Notes: generated by a model from the letters alone, not told the origin. A DNA stretch of 64,000 nucleotides from Microbacterium sp. C7(2022) (GCF_028823665.1 NZ_JAPEHV010000009.1:1-64000); one strand, 5' to 3'; numbered from the stretch's first letter, positions 25,251 through 34,825 are shown. Numbers and translations: made by a program.

Positions 25251-26108
25251 TCAGCCGGCTCTCTCGACCGGTTCGATGCGAGCGTAGTCGAGCTGTTCGA
25301 CCTCGAGCGGCGTGAGGTCGTCGATGGAGCCGTGGGTGCGCTCGGTGTTGAACCACAGCACCCAGGACGCAGTCGCCGCCTCGACCTGATCGACGTCCCG
25401 CCACGGGCCCTCGTGGTGGATGAGCTCGGACTTGTAGAGCCCAATCTGGGACTCCGCGAGGGAGTTGTCGTACGCGTCCCCGACGGACCCCACCGACGCG
25501 TCGATGCCCTCGTCGACGAGTCGGTCGGTGAAGGCGATCGACGTGTAGACGCTGCCCGTATCGGTGTGATGCGTGAGCCCGCCGAACCCAGCGACGCCTT
25601 CACGACGGCGGGTCCACAGAGCCATGTCGAGGCAGTCCAGCACGAGCGGCGTGGTCATGCTCGTTGCGGCGCGCCAGCCGAGGATGCGGCGGGAGTGCGC
25701 ATCGAACACGAACGCGACATAGACCCACCCCGACCACGTCCAGACGTAGGTGAAGTCGGCGACCCAGAGCTGGTTCGTGCGGAACCTCGCGAAGTGCCGG
25801 TCGACGAGGTCGGCTGGCCTGGTCTCCCGCAGATCCGTGTCGACCGGGCGCTTGCGCTTCCCGCGGACGACGCCAGCGATCCCGAGTTCTCGCATGAGGC
25901 GTTCGACCGTGCAACGCGCGATGTCGTGCCCATCACGGCGGAGCCGCAGCCAGAGCTTGCGGGCGCCGAGAACCTTTCGATGGTCGATCCACGTCTGCAG
26001 GATGATCGGCTTCCACCGCTCATCCAACAGTTTCCGCGACGACGACCCGCGCCCGCGAGCATCGTAGTAGGTCGATGGGGCGACCTTGCAGCCGTGCTGG
26101 GTGAGCAC
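25251..26108 (-). CDS. IS3-family transposase OrfB
   Basis: A 285-residue DDE integrase. The HTH_21 part (RKVLGARKLWLRLRRDGHDIARCTVERLMRELGIAGVVRGK) precedes the rve core with WVADFTYVWTWSGWVYVAFV, HHTDTGSVYTS and DNSLAESQIGLYKSELI. The frame is open upstream of the GTG (FISDHKDRRDGGLRWGVESICA) into the orfA end in the -1 frame, so an OrfAB fusion by frameshifting is expected. The second motif has Thr where relatives usually have Ser-Asp-Ala; the Asp is kept. Confidence 0.93.
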   Translation of the reverse strand: MLTQHGCKVAPSTYYDARGRGSSSRKLLDERWKPIILQTWIDHRKVLGARKLWLRLRRDGHDIARCTVERLMRELGIAGVVRGKRKRPVDTDLRETRPADLVDRHFARFRTNQLWVADFTYVWTWSGWVYVAFVFDAHSRRILGWRAATSMTTPLVLDCLDMALWTRRREGVAGFGGLTHHTDTGSVYTSIAFTDRLVDEGIDASVGSVGDAYDNSLAESQIGLYKSELIHHEGPWRDVDQVEAATASWVLWFNTERTHGSIDDLTPLEVEQLDYARIEPVERAG

Positions 26109-26179
26109 GGCGCAGATCGACTCGACACCCCATCGCAGCCCGCCATCACGGCGGTCCTTGTGGTCGCTGATGAACGCGA

Positions 26180-26503
26180 CTATCGCTTCTGTGGCCGGTC
26201 GAGCTCGGCCGCGAAGAAAGCCGATGCCGCCTTCAAGATCTCGTTCGCGCGACGCAACTCGGCATTCTCCCGCTTGAGCCGCTTGATCTCCTCCGCCGCC
26301 TCGGTCGTGACCCCCGGCCGTTGCCCGGTGTCGACCTGGTTGCGGCGGATCCAGGTCCGGATGGTTTCCGGCGAGCCGATGCCGAGCATCTGCGCGGTCG
26401 CCGTCATCGCGGCGTACTCACTCGGATAGTCGGGCCGCAACTCGGCGACCATGCGGACAGCGCGCTCACGAAGCTCGCGCGGATACTTGCTGGGACGTCC
26501 CAT
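26180..26503 (-). CDS. IS3-family transposase OrfA
   Basis: A 107-residue HTH protein (MGRPSKYPRELRERAVRMVAE...MLGIGSPETIRTWIRRNQVDTG) with a C-terminal leucine zipper (IKRLKRENAELRRANEILKAASAFFAAELDRP). It precedes and overlaps the OrfB frame. Confidence 0.92.
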   Translation of the reverse strand: MGRPSKYPRELRERAVRMVAELRPDYPSEYAAMTATAQMLGIGSPETIRTWIRRNQVDTGQRPGVTTEAAEEIKRLKRENAELRRANEILKAASAFFAAELDRPQKR

Positions 26504-26584
26504 GAGACAGATCCTTCCAAGGAATCTTGTCTCCGGACATGCCGGGGTGAGTCAGTGCCTGATCGGGCCGGCGCATTTTGGTCG

Positions 26585-26622
26585 CCAGGGGTCCCCCAGG
26601 GGGACCCGTGGGGGACCCCTGG
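26585..26622. repeat. Strong 13-bp-stem hairpin
   Basis: CCAGGGGTCCCCC (26585-26597) pairs perfectly with GGGGGACCCCTGG (26610-26622) across a 12-nt loop that itself repeats GGGGGACCC. It lies in the 450-bp gap between the second IS3 element and the LacI gene; the rest of that gap (26623-27009) holds nothing I recognise. It may be a bidirectional terminator or an element end. Confidence 0.8.
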
Positions 26623-27009
26623 AGCACATAAATCCGCTCTGTCGGGCCATCGGTCGCGTCGAGTTCCGCGTGATTCCGCGGTGAAGCAGGCGTCGACGGC
26701 GGGGGGAGTGCACTACCCCGCGAGAGTGGCAACCCGTGGACAACTTCGGTAGTTCCTTGTAGGCGCTCGCTGTCCCTGCTGCCCGACCCTGCCGTCGTCG
26801 GGTAATGCGCCGCGCTTCCTGGCAAGCGCGGCGGCGAGTCGTTCGGGCAGAGGTTGGCGAAACGTCAACTCATTCGGCACCCAACCGCACGTCTCAGTTG
26901 CGGATTCGTCCGCCGCTCGACCGCTGCTGCGATCTTCGCGACAGCGCTAGCACGCGTAGCTTTGGGTGCGGAGCGGATCACGTTACCGCCGCGGTCGCCC
27001 TCAGGCGGG

Positions 27010-28041
27010 TCAGCCGCTGGACTCGCGTACGACGAGTCTGAACCCCACGGTGTGGTCGACGGTTTCTGTCGGTGGCCATGGTCCGGCGATTCGTTGGGTG
27101 AGAAGGTCCATCGCGAGTTCGGCGATCTCGTTGTGGTCGGGCGCGATGGTCGTCAACCGGGGCGTGCTGTACTGCGACTCTGAGATGTCGTCGAAGCCAA
27201 CCACGGCAACATCCTCAGGCACGCGGCGGCCTCGGTCGGCCAGCCCGCGAAGCGCGCCGAGTGCGATGGAATCGGTCATCGCGACGATGGCGTCGAAATC
27301 GAGCCCGCGATCGCACATCGACAACGCGCACTGCAGCCCTGTCTCGGTGTCCCAGGCGTCTCCGACGATCACCAGGTTGGGGTCGGGCTCGAGTCCCGCT
27401 TCCCGCAAGGCGTGCTCGTACCCGCTCATCCGAAGCTCGAAGCCGTCGTTGGGCATGTCACTGGCGGTGGTTCGCTCTGGTTCCGGCGGGCCCGCCACGA
27501 TCGCGATCCTGGTGCGACCGCGCTCCAGGAGGTGCCGGACCGCAGACGCGGTGCCGTCATGGTTCGGTAGCCCGATGTGATCCACTCCCGACCCGCTGAA
27601 TCTTTCGCCCAGCATTACAACTGGGCTGGCTGCGAGAACGTCGACCAGGTCGCGCGCGGCGAGGCCGACCGATGCAATGATCAGCCCGTCATACAGCCGC
27701 ACTCGAGACCTCGCGATGGCGTCCAGCTCTCCACCGCGACTCGTGCCCGTCTCTTCGACGACGACGCGCAGCCCTCGCGCTGCTGCAGCGCGGACCACCC
27801 GCGATGCCAGTTGTGCAGCGTAGGGTCGATCGATTTCGGGCACGGCGAGGCCGATAGTGCCCGTGCGGCCAGCTCGCAGATTGCGTGCGGCGACGTTCAC
27901 CCGGTAGTCGAGGCGCTGGATCGCTTCCATCACGCGATCGCGCAGCTCGTCGTTCACGGACTGACGTCCGTTCAGCACATTGGACACAGTCATGGGGGAC
28001 ACCCCGGCGGCGGTTGCGACGTCCTGGATCGTTGTCGCCAC
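27010..28041 (-). CDS. LacI-family regulator of the arabinoside operon
   Basis: A 343-residue repressor. The HTH is TIQDVATAAGVSPMTVSNVLNG, the hinge NVAARNLRAGRT, and the effector domain ends VGFDDISESQYSTPRLTTI. GTG 28041 is chosen because GGAGG lies 4 nt before it. The gene is divergent from the arabinoside operon, with two palindromic operators in the shared promoter region. The effector is probably arabinose or an arabino-oligosaccharide, inferred from the hydrolases. It lies inside the island, so regulator and targets travel together. Confidence 0.9.
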   Translation of the reverse strand: MATTIQDVATAAGVSPMTVSNVLNGRQSVNDELRDRVMEAIQRLDYRVNVAARNLRAGRTGTIGLAVPEIDRPYAAQLASRVVRAAAARGLRVVVEETGTSRGGELDAIARSRVRLYDGLIIASVGLAARDLVDVLAASPVVMLGERFSGSGVDHIGLPNHDGTASAVRHLLERGRTRIAIVAGPPEPERTTASDMPNDGFELRMSGYEHALREAGLEPDPNLVIVGDAWDTETGLQCALSMCDRGLDFDAIVAMTDSIALGALRGLADRGRRVPEDVAVVGFDDISESQYSTPRLTTIAPDHNEIAELAMDLLTQRIAGPWPPTETVDHTVGFRLVVRESSG

Positions 28042-28212
28042 GGGGCCTCCTTTGGATTGCGGTTGATGCTCCAAGAGTGGGATCAAGTGAATCGTACTGG
28101 TCGGTTGACAAACAGTTCTTCGATCAATAGCCTCCATGTATCGATACATGAGCAGGTTACCATCCCTCTGGTGTATCGATACACAGCACCAGATCTCGAC
28201 AAAGGAGTCTCA
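28042..28212. promoter_or_regulatory. Arabinoside operon promoter with two identical-core operators
   Basis: TTGACA (28105-28110) and TAGCCT (28128-28133) form a plus-strand promoter with 17-bp spacing. Perfect palindromes CATGTATCGATACATG (28135-28150) and GTGTATCGATACAC (28171-28184) share the core TGTATCGATACA and lie 35 bp apart centre to centre, just downstream of the -10. AAAGGAG (28201-28207) is the ribosome binding site of the binding-protein gene. Confidence 0.8.
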
Positions 28213-29463
28213 ATGAAACGACGTACTGGACTTGCCATCGCGGCGATGGCGATCACGGCAATGTCCCTCGCGGCCTGCAGCAGCGGCGACGGCGGAGGAA
28301 GCGCTGACGGCCAGGCCAAGCTGAGCATCCTGTCGTGGGACGGTGAGGCCGTGATGCAGCCTGTTATCGACGCGTTCGAGAAGGCGAACCCCGACGTCAC
28401 CCTTGACGTGTCGTACTCGCCTCCTGTTCAGGAGTACATTTCGACACTGCAAACGCGCGTCCTCTCGGGAACAGCTCCCGATGTCTTCCTGATCGCTGCT
28501 GAGAACAAGACCAACCTGATCGACGGCGGCCACGTACTCGACCTCGCGGGTGAGTCTTTCCTCGACGGCATTCCCGACATGAACCAACGAACGTACGGTC
28601 GCGACGGCGCGGTATACGGGCTTTCTGTGAGTTCGTGGGGAAGCGGGATCATGTACAACGTCGACATGCTCAAGGACGTCGGGTGGACGGAGCCTCCTGC
28701 GACGTGGGATGAGTTCCTGGAGCTCTGCAATGCGCTCAAGGACGCCGGCATCTCGACCCCCTATCTCGAGGCGCTCGACGGCATCCCGACCGCCCTCGTC
28801 GCGTTCCTCGGAGCGCGTGATGCGTCGCAGGACTTCCAGATGGATGCGGCGATCTTCGACGGCTCGTCCTCGTTCGAGGAGGAATGGACGCCGGCGCTCG
28901 AGCAGTACAACCGCCTGTTCACCGAGGGCATCGAGACATCGACGGTGGCGGGCATTAAGCCCGACCAGATCATCGACGAGTTCGCGGCAGGGAGGGTCGC
29001 GATGTTCCCCGCAGGACCGTGGAACGTCGCCGGCATCCGCGAGAAGGCGCCGGATCTCAACATCGCGATGATGCAGGTGCCGGGTGCTGACGGCGGCGAG
29101 CCGTACCTCGCCGGCGCGGCGAGCCCTGGGTGGGCGATCAACCCGAAGTCGGAGAACATCGACTTGGCCAAGACGTTCCTCAGCTTCATGGCATCGGAGG
29201 AGGGCATCTCCGTCTACCAAGAGGCCAGCAACGCAATCACGGTCACGCCGAACTTCGATCCCGTCGTCGACGAGGCGTTCGCCCCACTGGTCCCGAACAT
29301 CCGCGAGGGTGCCTTCTACCTTCCGCAGATCGCGTGGACTCGGGCAGAGGACGTGCTGAACATCGAGGCCACGGCGCAGATCCAGTTGATGGCGCTCGGC
29401 CAGGCGACTCCCGAACAGGTCGCCGCAGCGCTGGACGCCAAGCTCGCCGCCAACCCTGAGTGA
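28213..29463 (+). CDS. Sugar ABC transporter substrate-binding lipoprotein (arabinoside system)
   Basis: A 416-residue family 1 solute-binding protein with signal peptide and lipobox SLAAC. The mature part starts KLSILSWDGEAVMQPVIDAFEKANPDVTLDV and keeps the family features GIMYNVDMLKDVGWTEPPATWDEF and AAGRVAMFPAGPWNVAGI. It is the first gene of the operon and is followed by a strong hairpin, a common way to keep binding protein in excess over permeases. The arabino-oligosaccharide ligand is inferred from the downstream GH43 and GH51 genes. Confidence 0.93.
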   Translation: MKRRTGLAIAAMAITAMSLAACSSGDGGGSADGQAKLSILSWDGEAVMQPVIDAFEKANPDVTLDVSYSPPVQEYISTLQTRVLSGTAPDVFLIAAENKTNLIDGGHVLDLAGESFLDGIPDMNQRTYGRDGAVYGLSVSSWGSGIMYNVDMLKDVGWTEPPATWDEFLELCNALKDAGISTPYLEALDGIPTALVAFLGARDASQDFQMDAAIFDGSSSFEEEWTPALEQYNRLFTEGIETSTVAGIKPDQIIDEFAAGRVAMFPAGPWNVAGIREKAPDLNIAMMQVPGADGGEPYLAGAASPGWAINPKSENIDLAKTFLSFMASEEGISVYQEASNAITVTPNFDPVVDEAFAPLVPNIREGAFYLPQIAWTRAEDVLNIEATAQIQLMALGQATPEQVAAALDAKLAANPE

Positions 29464-29467
29464 GCCT

Positions 29468-29495
29468 GTGGGGGCGGCGTATGCGCCGCCCCCAC
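29468..29495 (+). terminator. Intra-operon hairpin between binding protein and permeases
   Basis: GTGGGGGCGGCG-TATG-CGCCGCCCCCAC is a perfect 12-bp stem with a 4-nt loop, beginning 5 bp after the binding-protein stop. There is no U-tract, so it more likely stabilises the upstream mRNA or attenuates read-through than acts as a full terminator. Confidence 0.75.
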
Positions 29496-29516
29496 CCCTC
29501 AAGCGAGGAAATTCTT

Positions 29517-30473
29517 GTGTCTGCACTAACAACCGAGCGGTCCGCTGCCGGCCCGCTCGCTCTGATCCGATCGAGCCGAGTGAAAGCACCTGGCCCGCGC
29601 CGTCGCGAGGCGACCGCCAATCAGCTATTCCTGATCCCGATCATCGCCGTGTTCGTGGTGCTGTTCGTCATCCCACTCGGCCAGAGCTTCTATTGGAGCT
29701 TGACGGACTTCACCGGATACTCCACCGACGTTAACTACGTCGGGCTGGAGAACTACCGACAGATCTTCACCGACCCCTCGATGCTCGCGGGCCTCGGCTT
29801 CACCTTGCTGTTCGCCATCTCCACGACGGTCGTCATCACCGCGCTGGCGATCCCGTTGGCGGTCGGACTCAACAAGCGCTTCACCGGACGCAACTTCGTC
29901 CGATCGCTTTTCTTCTTCCCGTCCGTACCGAGTCTCGCCCTGCTCGGCTTGGTCTGGAGCTACATCCTCTCGCCCCTCGCCTCCGGTGTGCTCAACCAGT
30001 TCCTGGCAGCATTCGGCGCCGGCCCGGTTCCGTGGCTGTCAGACTCAACGCTCGCCCGAGTCTCTGTAATCACGGTCGCCGTATGGAGCGCTGTCGGCTG
30101 GCACGCGGTGCTGTACCTCGCCTATCTGCAGTCCATCCCTGCGGATTACTACGAGGTCGCCACGATCGACGGCGCCTCAAGCATGCAGCAGTTCCGCTAC
30201 ATCACGCTGCCGCAGCTCGTACCGGCGATCATCGTCAGCCAGTTCCTCCTGATCACCGGCGGCCTCAAGGTCTTCGACCTGCCATTCACTCTGACGAAGG
30301 GCGGACCCGGCTACTCGACGTACACGATCACGCAATCGATCATCACCAGTGGTGTCGGGCAGGGCCGGTACGGACTCGCCTCCGCGCTCGCAGTCACCTT
30401 CACCATCGCCGTCGCCGCCATCTCGATAGCGCAGCTGCTGCTGTCGCGCCGCATCGAACGGAGCGTGCTGTGA
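29517..30473 (+). CDS. Sugar ABC permease, MalF type (arabinoside system)
   Basis: A 318-residue CUT1 permease with six or so membrane spans (first: QLFLIPIIAVFVVLFVIPLGQSFYWSL). The EAA loop reads YYEVATIDGASSMQQFRYITLPQLVPA. GTG 29517 is preferred over the upstream in-frame start because GAGG lies 8 nt before it and the earlier start would sit on the hairpin. The stop overlaps the next permease. Confidence 0.92.
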   Translation: MSALTTERSAAGPLALIRSSRVKAPGPRRREATANQLFLIPIIAVFVVLFVIPLGQSFYWSLTDFTGYSTDVNYVGLENYRQIFTDPSMLAGLGFTLLFAISTTVVITALAIPLAVGLNKRFTGRNFVRSLFFFPSVPSLALLGLVWSYILSPLASGVLNQFLAAFGAGPVPWLSDSTLARVSVITVAVWSAVGWHAVLYLAYLQSIPADYYEVATIDGASSMQQFRYITLPQLVPAIIVSQFLLITGGLKVFDLPFTLTKGGPGYSTYTITQSIITSGVGQGRYGLASALAVTFTIAVAAISIAQLLLSRRIERSVL

Positions 30474-31288
30474 TCCGCATCCATCGCCCCGTCCGGGCGA
30501 TCATCATGATCGCTCTCGCCTGCCTTGTGGGCGTGCCTCTCTACTACATCGTCATCAACACGTTCAAGACGCAGGCCGACATGGTGCAGTCCCCACTCGG
30601 GCTGCCGTCTCCCTGGTACTTCGGCAACTACACCGAAGCGTTCGAGCGCGTACCTCTGGTGCAGAGCTTCATGAACAGCCTCTACGTGACCATCGGAGGC
30701 GTCTTCGTCCAGCTCGTGATCGGCGCGATGGCCTCATACGCGATCACCATGCGAGCGACCAAGTTCAACCGGATCGTCGGAGTCGTCCTGCTGCTCGGAT
30801 TCATCGTGCCGACTCAGGCGACACTGATTCCGCTGTACCGGACCCTGGTCGACTTCAAGCTGGTCGACACCCTCAACGGTCTGGTCGTCCTGTACTCGGC
30901 GGGCGCAATCTTCTCGTACTTCCTGATTCAGGGGTACATGAAGACCGTGCCGTTCGAGATCATCGAGGCGGCGAAGATTGACGGGGCCAACACATGGCAG
31001 ATCTTCTGGCGGATCATGCTGCCGCTGATCCGCCCGATCCTCATCACCGTCGGCATCTTCCAGACGATGTGGATCTGGAACGATTTCGTGCTGCCCAATG
31101 TGTTCATCTCATCCTCCGCGAAGCGCACGATCGTGCTCCAGGTCTACAGTGCGGTGGGGGAGTTCGCGACTGACTGGCCGGCATTCATGACGGTGTCGGT
31201 CATCGCGCTCATTCCCATGGTGATCTTCTTCGTTTTCACCCAGCGCCAGATCGTCTCGGGCCTTGTCGCGGGAAGCGTAAAGGGATGA
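30470..31288 (+). CDS. Sugar ABC permease, MalG type (arabinoside system)
   Basis: A 272-residue CUT1 permease starting at GTG 30470, which overlaps the upstream TGA. The EAA loop is EIIEAAKIDGANTWQIFWRIMLPLIRP and the C-terminus VAGSVKG is typical of MalG-type subunits. The stop overlaps the GH43 start by ATGA. No ATPase gene is in the operon. Confidence 0.92.
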   Translation: MIRIHRPVRAIIMIALACLVGVPLYYIVINTFKTQADMVQSPLGLPSPWYFGNYTEAFERVPLVQSFMNSLYVTIGGVFVQLVIGAMASYAITMRATKFNRIVGVVLLLGFIVPTQATLIPLYRTLVDFKLVDTLNGLVVLYSAGAIFSYFLIQGYMKTVPFEIIEAAKIDGANTWQIFWRIMLPLIRPILITVGIFQTMWIWNDFVLPNVFISSSAKRTIVLQVYSAVGEFATDWPAFMTVSVIALIPMVIFFVFTQRQIVSGLVAGSVKG

Positions 31289-32253
31289 CCGGCGGAGCCG
31301 CTCACAGTGAGAACGATGAGGCTTCCGGGTTCCTTCTCGTCCACTTCGTCGAGGATCACCGCGGACATGGCGAGCGAGTCTACTTCTCGCTGAGCGACGG
31401 TGACCCAACCCGATGGGCTCGGCTGAACGATGGTGATCCGGTGCTGGAGTCGCTCCTCGGCACGACGGGGGTCCGCGACCCGTTTCTCGTAGAAGGCGAC
31501 GACGAGTACTTCATCATCGCGACCGATCTGCGCGTGTACGGAGGCGACGGTCAGGGCTGGGACGTGTGGAAGCGGCACGGCAGCCGCTCGCTGATCGTGT
31601 GGCGATCCACTGACCTGACCCAATGGTCTGAGCCGTGGATGCTCGAGGTCGTAGGCCCCGAGGCAGGGATGGCATGGGCACCGGAAGCGGTCTACGACGC
31701 CCAACGGCGCGAGTTCTTCGTGTTCTGGGCGTCCACGCTGTTCGGTGAAGACGACCCGGATCACGCCGGCGACACCTACAGCCGCATCCTGGGCGCATGG
31801 ACTCCGGACTTCCGGTCAATCAGGGACCCGCGAGTGCTGATCGACTATGGGCGCGATGTGATCGATACGACGATGCAGATTCACGACGGCCAAGTGCACC
31901 GGATCTCCAAAGAAGACTCCGGACTCGCTGACTCCCGTCGAGTGTTCCACGAGGTCGGCTCCGCGCTAGAAGCGGACGACTTCACGCTCGTCGAAGCTCG
32001 AATCGCTGACGAGGCGCACAGCCAGATCGAAGGACCCTTGCTGTTCCTAGACCAGGGGCACGGAACCTGGTACCTGTTCGTTGACCAGTTCGCACACCGG
32101 CCTCAGGGCTACATCGCGCTGACCACCCGCGACCTCCATGACGGCTGGACGCTGCTGCCTGCGGACCAGTTCCACATGCCTCCCAACACCAAGCACGGCA
32201 GCGTGCTGGCTGTCACCCGATCCCAGGCCGATCGACTCCGGGCCGCTTTCTAG
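31285..32253 (+). CDS. GH43-family glycoside hydrolase
   Basis: A 322-residue five-bladed beta-propeller enzyme without signal peptide. Visible motifs are [24 protein letters not shown] (base D65), the [19 protein letters not shown] blade, AWAPEAVYD and the acid E249 in SQIEGPLLF. Family 43 enzymes hydrolyse alpha-L-arabinofuranosides or beta-xylosides; the GH51 neighbour favours arabinofuranosides. It is translationally coupled to the permease by an ATGA overlap and acts on imported oligosaccharides. Confidence 0.85.
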   Translation: MTGGAAHSENDEASGFLLVHFVEDHRGHGERVYFSLSDGDPTRWARLNDGDPVLESLLGTTGVRDPFLVEGDDEYFIIATDLRVYGGDGQGWDVWKRHGSRSLIVWRSTDLTQWSEPWMLEVVGPEAGMAWAPEAVYDAQRREFFVFWASTLFGEDDPDHAGDTYSRILGAWTPDFRSIRDPRVLIDYGRDVIDTTMQIHDGQVHRISKEDSGLADSRRVFHEVGSALEADDFTLVEARIADEAHSQIEGPLLFLDQGHGTWYLFVDQFAHRPQGYIALTTRDLHDGWTLLPADQFHMPPNTKHGSVLAVTRSQADRLRAAF

Positions 32254-32305
32254 CAGCCCGGTCTCGTTCGCCCGACGACTCACTCCCTACCCTCTGAGGA
32301 AATTG

Positions 32306-33841
32306 ATGTCCTACCCGTCAACCGCGCGCATCGTGATCAACGCCGACCTGCCAGAAGCCACCATCAACCGACACCTGTACGGCCACTTCGCCGAGCATCT
32401 CGGCCGCTGCATCTACGGCGGCTTCTACGTAGGCGAGGACTCGGACATCCCGAACGTCCGCGGCATCCGGTCGGACGTTGTGGAAGCCCTCCGCAAGATC
32501 GCCATCCCCAATCTGAGGTGGCCCGGCGGCTGCTTCGCAGACGAGTATCACTGGCGCGATGGCATCGGGCCCCGCGCCGAACGGCCCCGGATGATCAACA
32601 CCAACTGGGGCGACATCGAAGAGAACAACCACTTCGGCACGCACGAGTTCTTCGACCTCTGCGAGATGCTCGGCGCCGACGCCTACGTGGCAGGCAATGT
32701 CGGCAGCGGCACCGTCCAGGAGATGAGCGACTGGGTCGAATACATAACCCGCGCCGGAGACTCTCCCATGGCACGCCTTCGCCGGGAGAACGGGCGAGAG
32801 GAGCCATGGAAGGTACCGTTCTGGGGCATCGGCAACGAGCCCTGGGGCTGCGGTGGGAGCATGGACCCGGCCCACTATGCCGCCGAGGCGCGCAGATACG
32901 CGACGTTCTGCCGCGACCACGGCGACAACAAGCTCTACCGGATCGCTGCGGGCGCCTCAGACGACGACGTCGCCTGGACCAAGGCCCTAATGGAGGCGAT
33001 CAGTTGCTTCGGTTGCCAGAAGGAGCCGACCAACATCTACCAGGGGCTGTCCTTCCATTACTACAGTGCCCTGAATATGGAGCACGGCGCGCGGGGGTCG
33101 TCGACCGACTTCGATGAGGGCGAGTACTACGCGCTCATGAGCAAAGCGCAAGATGTCGGCCGGGTCATACAGACCCACAAGAGGGTGATGGACACCTACG
33201 ATCCTGCTCGCAAGGTCGGGCTGGTCCTGGACGAGTGGGGCACCTGGTGGGATGTCGAGCCCGGAACCCACCCCGGGTTCCTGTATCAGCAGAACACTCT
33301 GCGAGACGCACTCGTGGCTGCGGTGCACTTCGACCAGTTCCATCGGCACGCAGACCGGCTGATCATGGCGAACATCGCGCAAACCGTGAACGTGCTTCAG
33401 GCGATGATCCTCACCGACGAGCAGACCGGCGAGATGATCCTCACCCCGACTTACCACGTGTTCGAGATGAACCGAGGCCATCACGACGCGACAGCCGTCC
33501 ATACTCGTATCCTCGACGCTCCCGAGGCACGCGTCGCGGCCGGACGCCGGCTCGAGGTCGCATCCGCCTCTGCGAGCGTGAAGGACGGCGCGATGCTGGT
33601 GTCGCTGAGCAACCTCGACCTCGACACCCCGCTCGAAATCGTGTTCGACATCCGAGGCGCCTCCGTTGCGGATGCGTCGGGCCGGCTGCTCGCGGCTGAT
33701 ACCGTCCATGAGCACAACTCTGTCGGCGCGCGCGACGCGGTGAGCCCAGCCCCGCTCCCGGTCGAACCCCACCCCGCGGGAGCAAAAGTGATCCTCCCGC
33801 CGCACTCCTTCGCCACTGTGTCGTTCGCAGTTCGCCCTTGA
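32306..33841 (+). CDS. GH51 alpha-L-arabinofuranosidase
   Basis: A 511-residue family 51 enzyme releasing L-arabinose from arabino-oligosaccharides in the cytoplasm. N-terminal [20 protein letters not shown] and [20 protein letters not shown] are diagnostic. Acid/base E178 lies in [11 protein letters not shown] and nucleophile E310 in [16 protein letters not shown]. The C-terminal beta domain is complete. ATG 32306 follows GAGGA. It lies 52 bp after the GH43 gene in the same operon. Confidence 0.95.
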   Translation: MSYPSTARIVINADLPEATINRHLYGHFAEHLGRCIYGGFYVGEDSDIPNVRGIRSDVVEALRKIAIPNLRWPGGCFADEYHWRDGIGPRAERPRMINTNWGDIEENNHFGTHEFFDLCEMLGADAYVAGNVGSGTVQEMSDWVEYITRAGDSPMARLRRENGREEPWKVPFWGIGNEPWGCGGSMDPAHYAAEARRYATFCRDHGDNKLYRIAAGASDDDVAWTKALMEAISCFGCQKEPTNIYQGLSFHYYSALNMEHGARGSSTDFDEGEYYALMSKAQDVGRVIQTHKRVMDTYDPARKVGLVLDEWGTWWDVEPGTHPGFLYQQNTLRDALVAAVHFDQFHRHADRLIMANIAQTVNVLQAMILTDEQTGEMILTPTYHVFEMNRGHHDATAVHTRILDAPEARVAAGRRLEVASASASVKDGAMLVSLSNLDLDTPLEIVFDIRGASVADASGRLLAADTVHEHNSVGARDAVSPAPLPVEPHPAGAKVILPPHSFATVSFAVRP

Positions 33842-33880
33842 CAGTCACCCCGAGATCCTTGCCGCCAGAAAGAACTTGAA

Positions 33881-34825
33881 TTGAACACGATCCCGCACCC
33901 CCTCTTCCGGGACCCCGTCTTCGACGGTGCCGCCGACCCTACGCTCATTTGGAATCGGCGTGAGAAGGCCTGGTGGATGATTTACACGAACCGCCGCGCA
34001 TGGTCTCCTCCCATCGACGACGTGTCGTGGGTCCACGGCACGGACCTCGGCATCGCGACGTCGACCGATGGGGGGATCAGCTGGCTGTATCGGGGCATTG
34101 TCGAAGGACTCAACATCGAGCCGGGGCGCCATACGTACTGGGCGCCGGAGATCTTCGATGACGGCGAGAGCTATCACATGTATGTGAGCTTCGTCGCGGG
34201 TGTCCCGACCCGGTGGGAAGGGCACGCCAGGACCATCCGGCACTACACGAGCCCGGATCTGATCCAGTGGACCTATCAGTCCACGCTCGCCCTCGGCTCG
34301 GACCGTGTCATCGACGCGTGCGTATATCGCCTTTCGGACGGCAGGTATCGCATGTGGTTCAAGGACGAGGCGGACGAAGGGCACACCCACTTCGCGGACA
34401 GCGACGACCTATTCAGCTGGACGCCTCGTGGCCTGGCAGTGGGCATCTCCTCGCACGAGGGACCGAACGTCTTCCGACTTGGCGACGCCTACTGGATGCT
34501 CGTGGACGAATGGGCTGGCCTGCGAGTTCTGCGATCGGACGACCTCCTGAACTGGGAAGCTCAGGACCGCATCCTCGATGTCCCTGGTACCGGTGACGAC
34601 GACCAGACAAACGGTCAGCATGCGGACGTCGTTGTCTCAGGCGACGCCGCCCACGTCTTCTACTTCACCCATCCAGAGCGCGATGCGGGCGGCTCTGGCA
34701 ACGCTGACTACCGCCAGCGGCGGACCTCGATCCACGTCGCGCTTGCCCGCGTGGTGAACGATCGTCTGGTGTGCGACCGCGACGAGCAGCTGGCCGGTCC
34801 GATTCTCCCGAACCTCGCCAACTGA
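33881..34825 (+). CDS. GH43-like beta-propeller glycosidase
   Basis: A 314-residue intracellular five-bladed propeller protein. GAADPTLIWNRREKAWWMIYTNR carries the likely catalytic Asp, TYWAPEIFDDGESYHMYVSF the middle blade and SHEGPNVFRLGDAYWML the likely acid Glu. It belongs to clan GH-F or a related family (GH43/GH117-like), with an exact family not certain. TTG 33881 is the only start that keeps the first blade. It is the last operon gene, 39 bp after GH51. The target linkage is not predictable beyond a plant-polysaccharide oligosaccharide. Confidence 0.7.
   Translation: MNTIPHPLFRDPVFDGAADPTLIWNRREKAWWMIYTNRRAWSPPIDDVSWVHGTDLGIATSTDGGISWLYRGIVEGLNIEPGRHTYWAPEIFDDGESYHMYVSFVAGVPTRWEGHARTIRHYTSPDLIQWTYQSTLALGSDRVIDACVYRLSDGRYRMWFKDEADEGHTHFADSDDLFSWTPRGLAVGISSHEGPNVFRLGDAYWMLVDEWAGLRVLRSDDLLNWEAQDRILDVPGTGDDDQTNGQHADVVVSGDAAHVFYFTHPERDAGGSGNADYRQRRTSIHVALARVVNDRLVCDRDEQLAGPILPNLAN

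Larger units (their letters stand above)
25212..26554 (-). mobile_element. Complete IS3-family element 2 (1.34 kb)
   Basis: Terminal inverted repeats of 25 bp at 25212-25236 and 26530-26554 share CCCCGGCATGTCCGGAGA, with one mismatch overall and TGA..TCA ends typical of IS3. They flank intact orfA and orfB. No certain target duplication is seen. The left end abuts the 45-bp repeat copy A. Confidence 0.9.
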
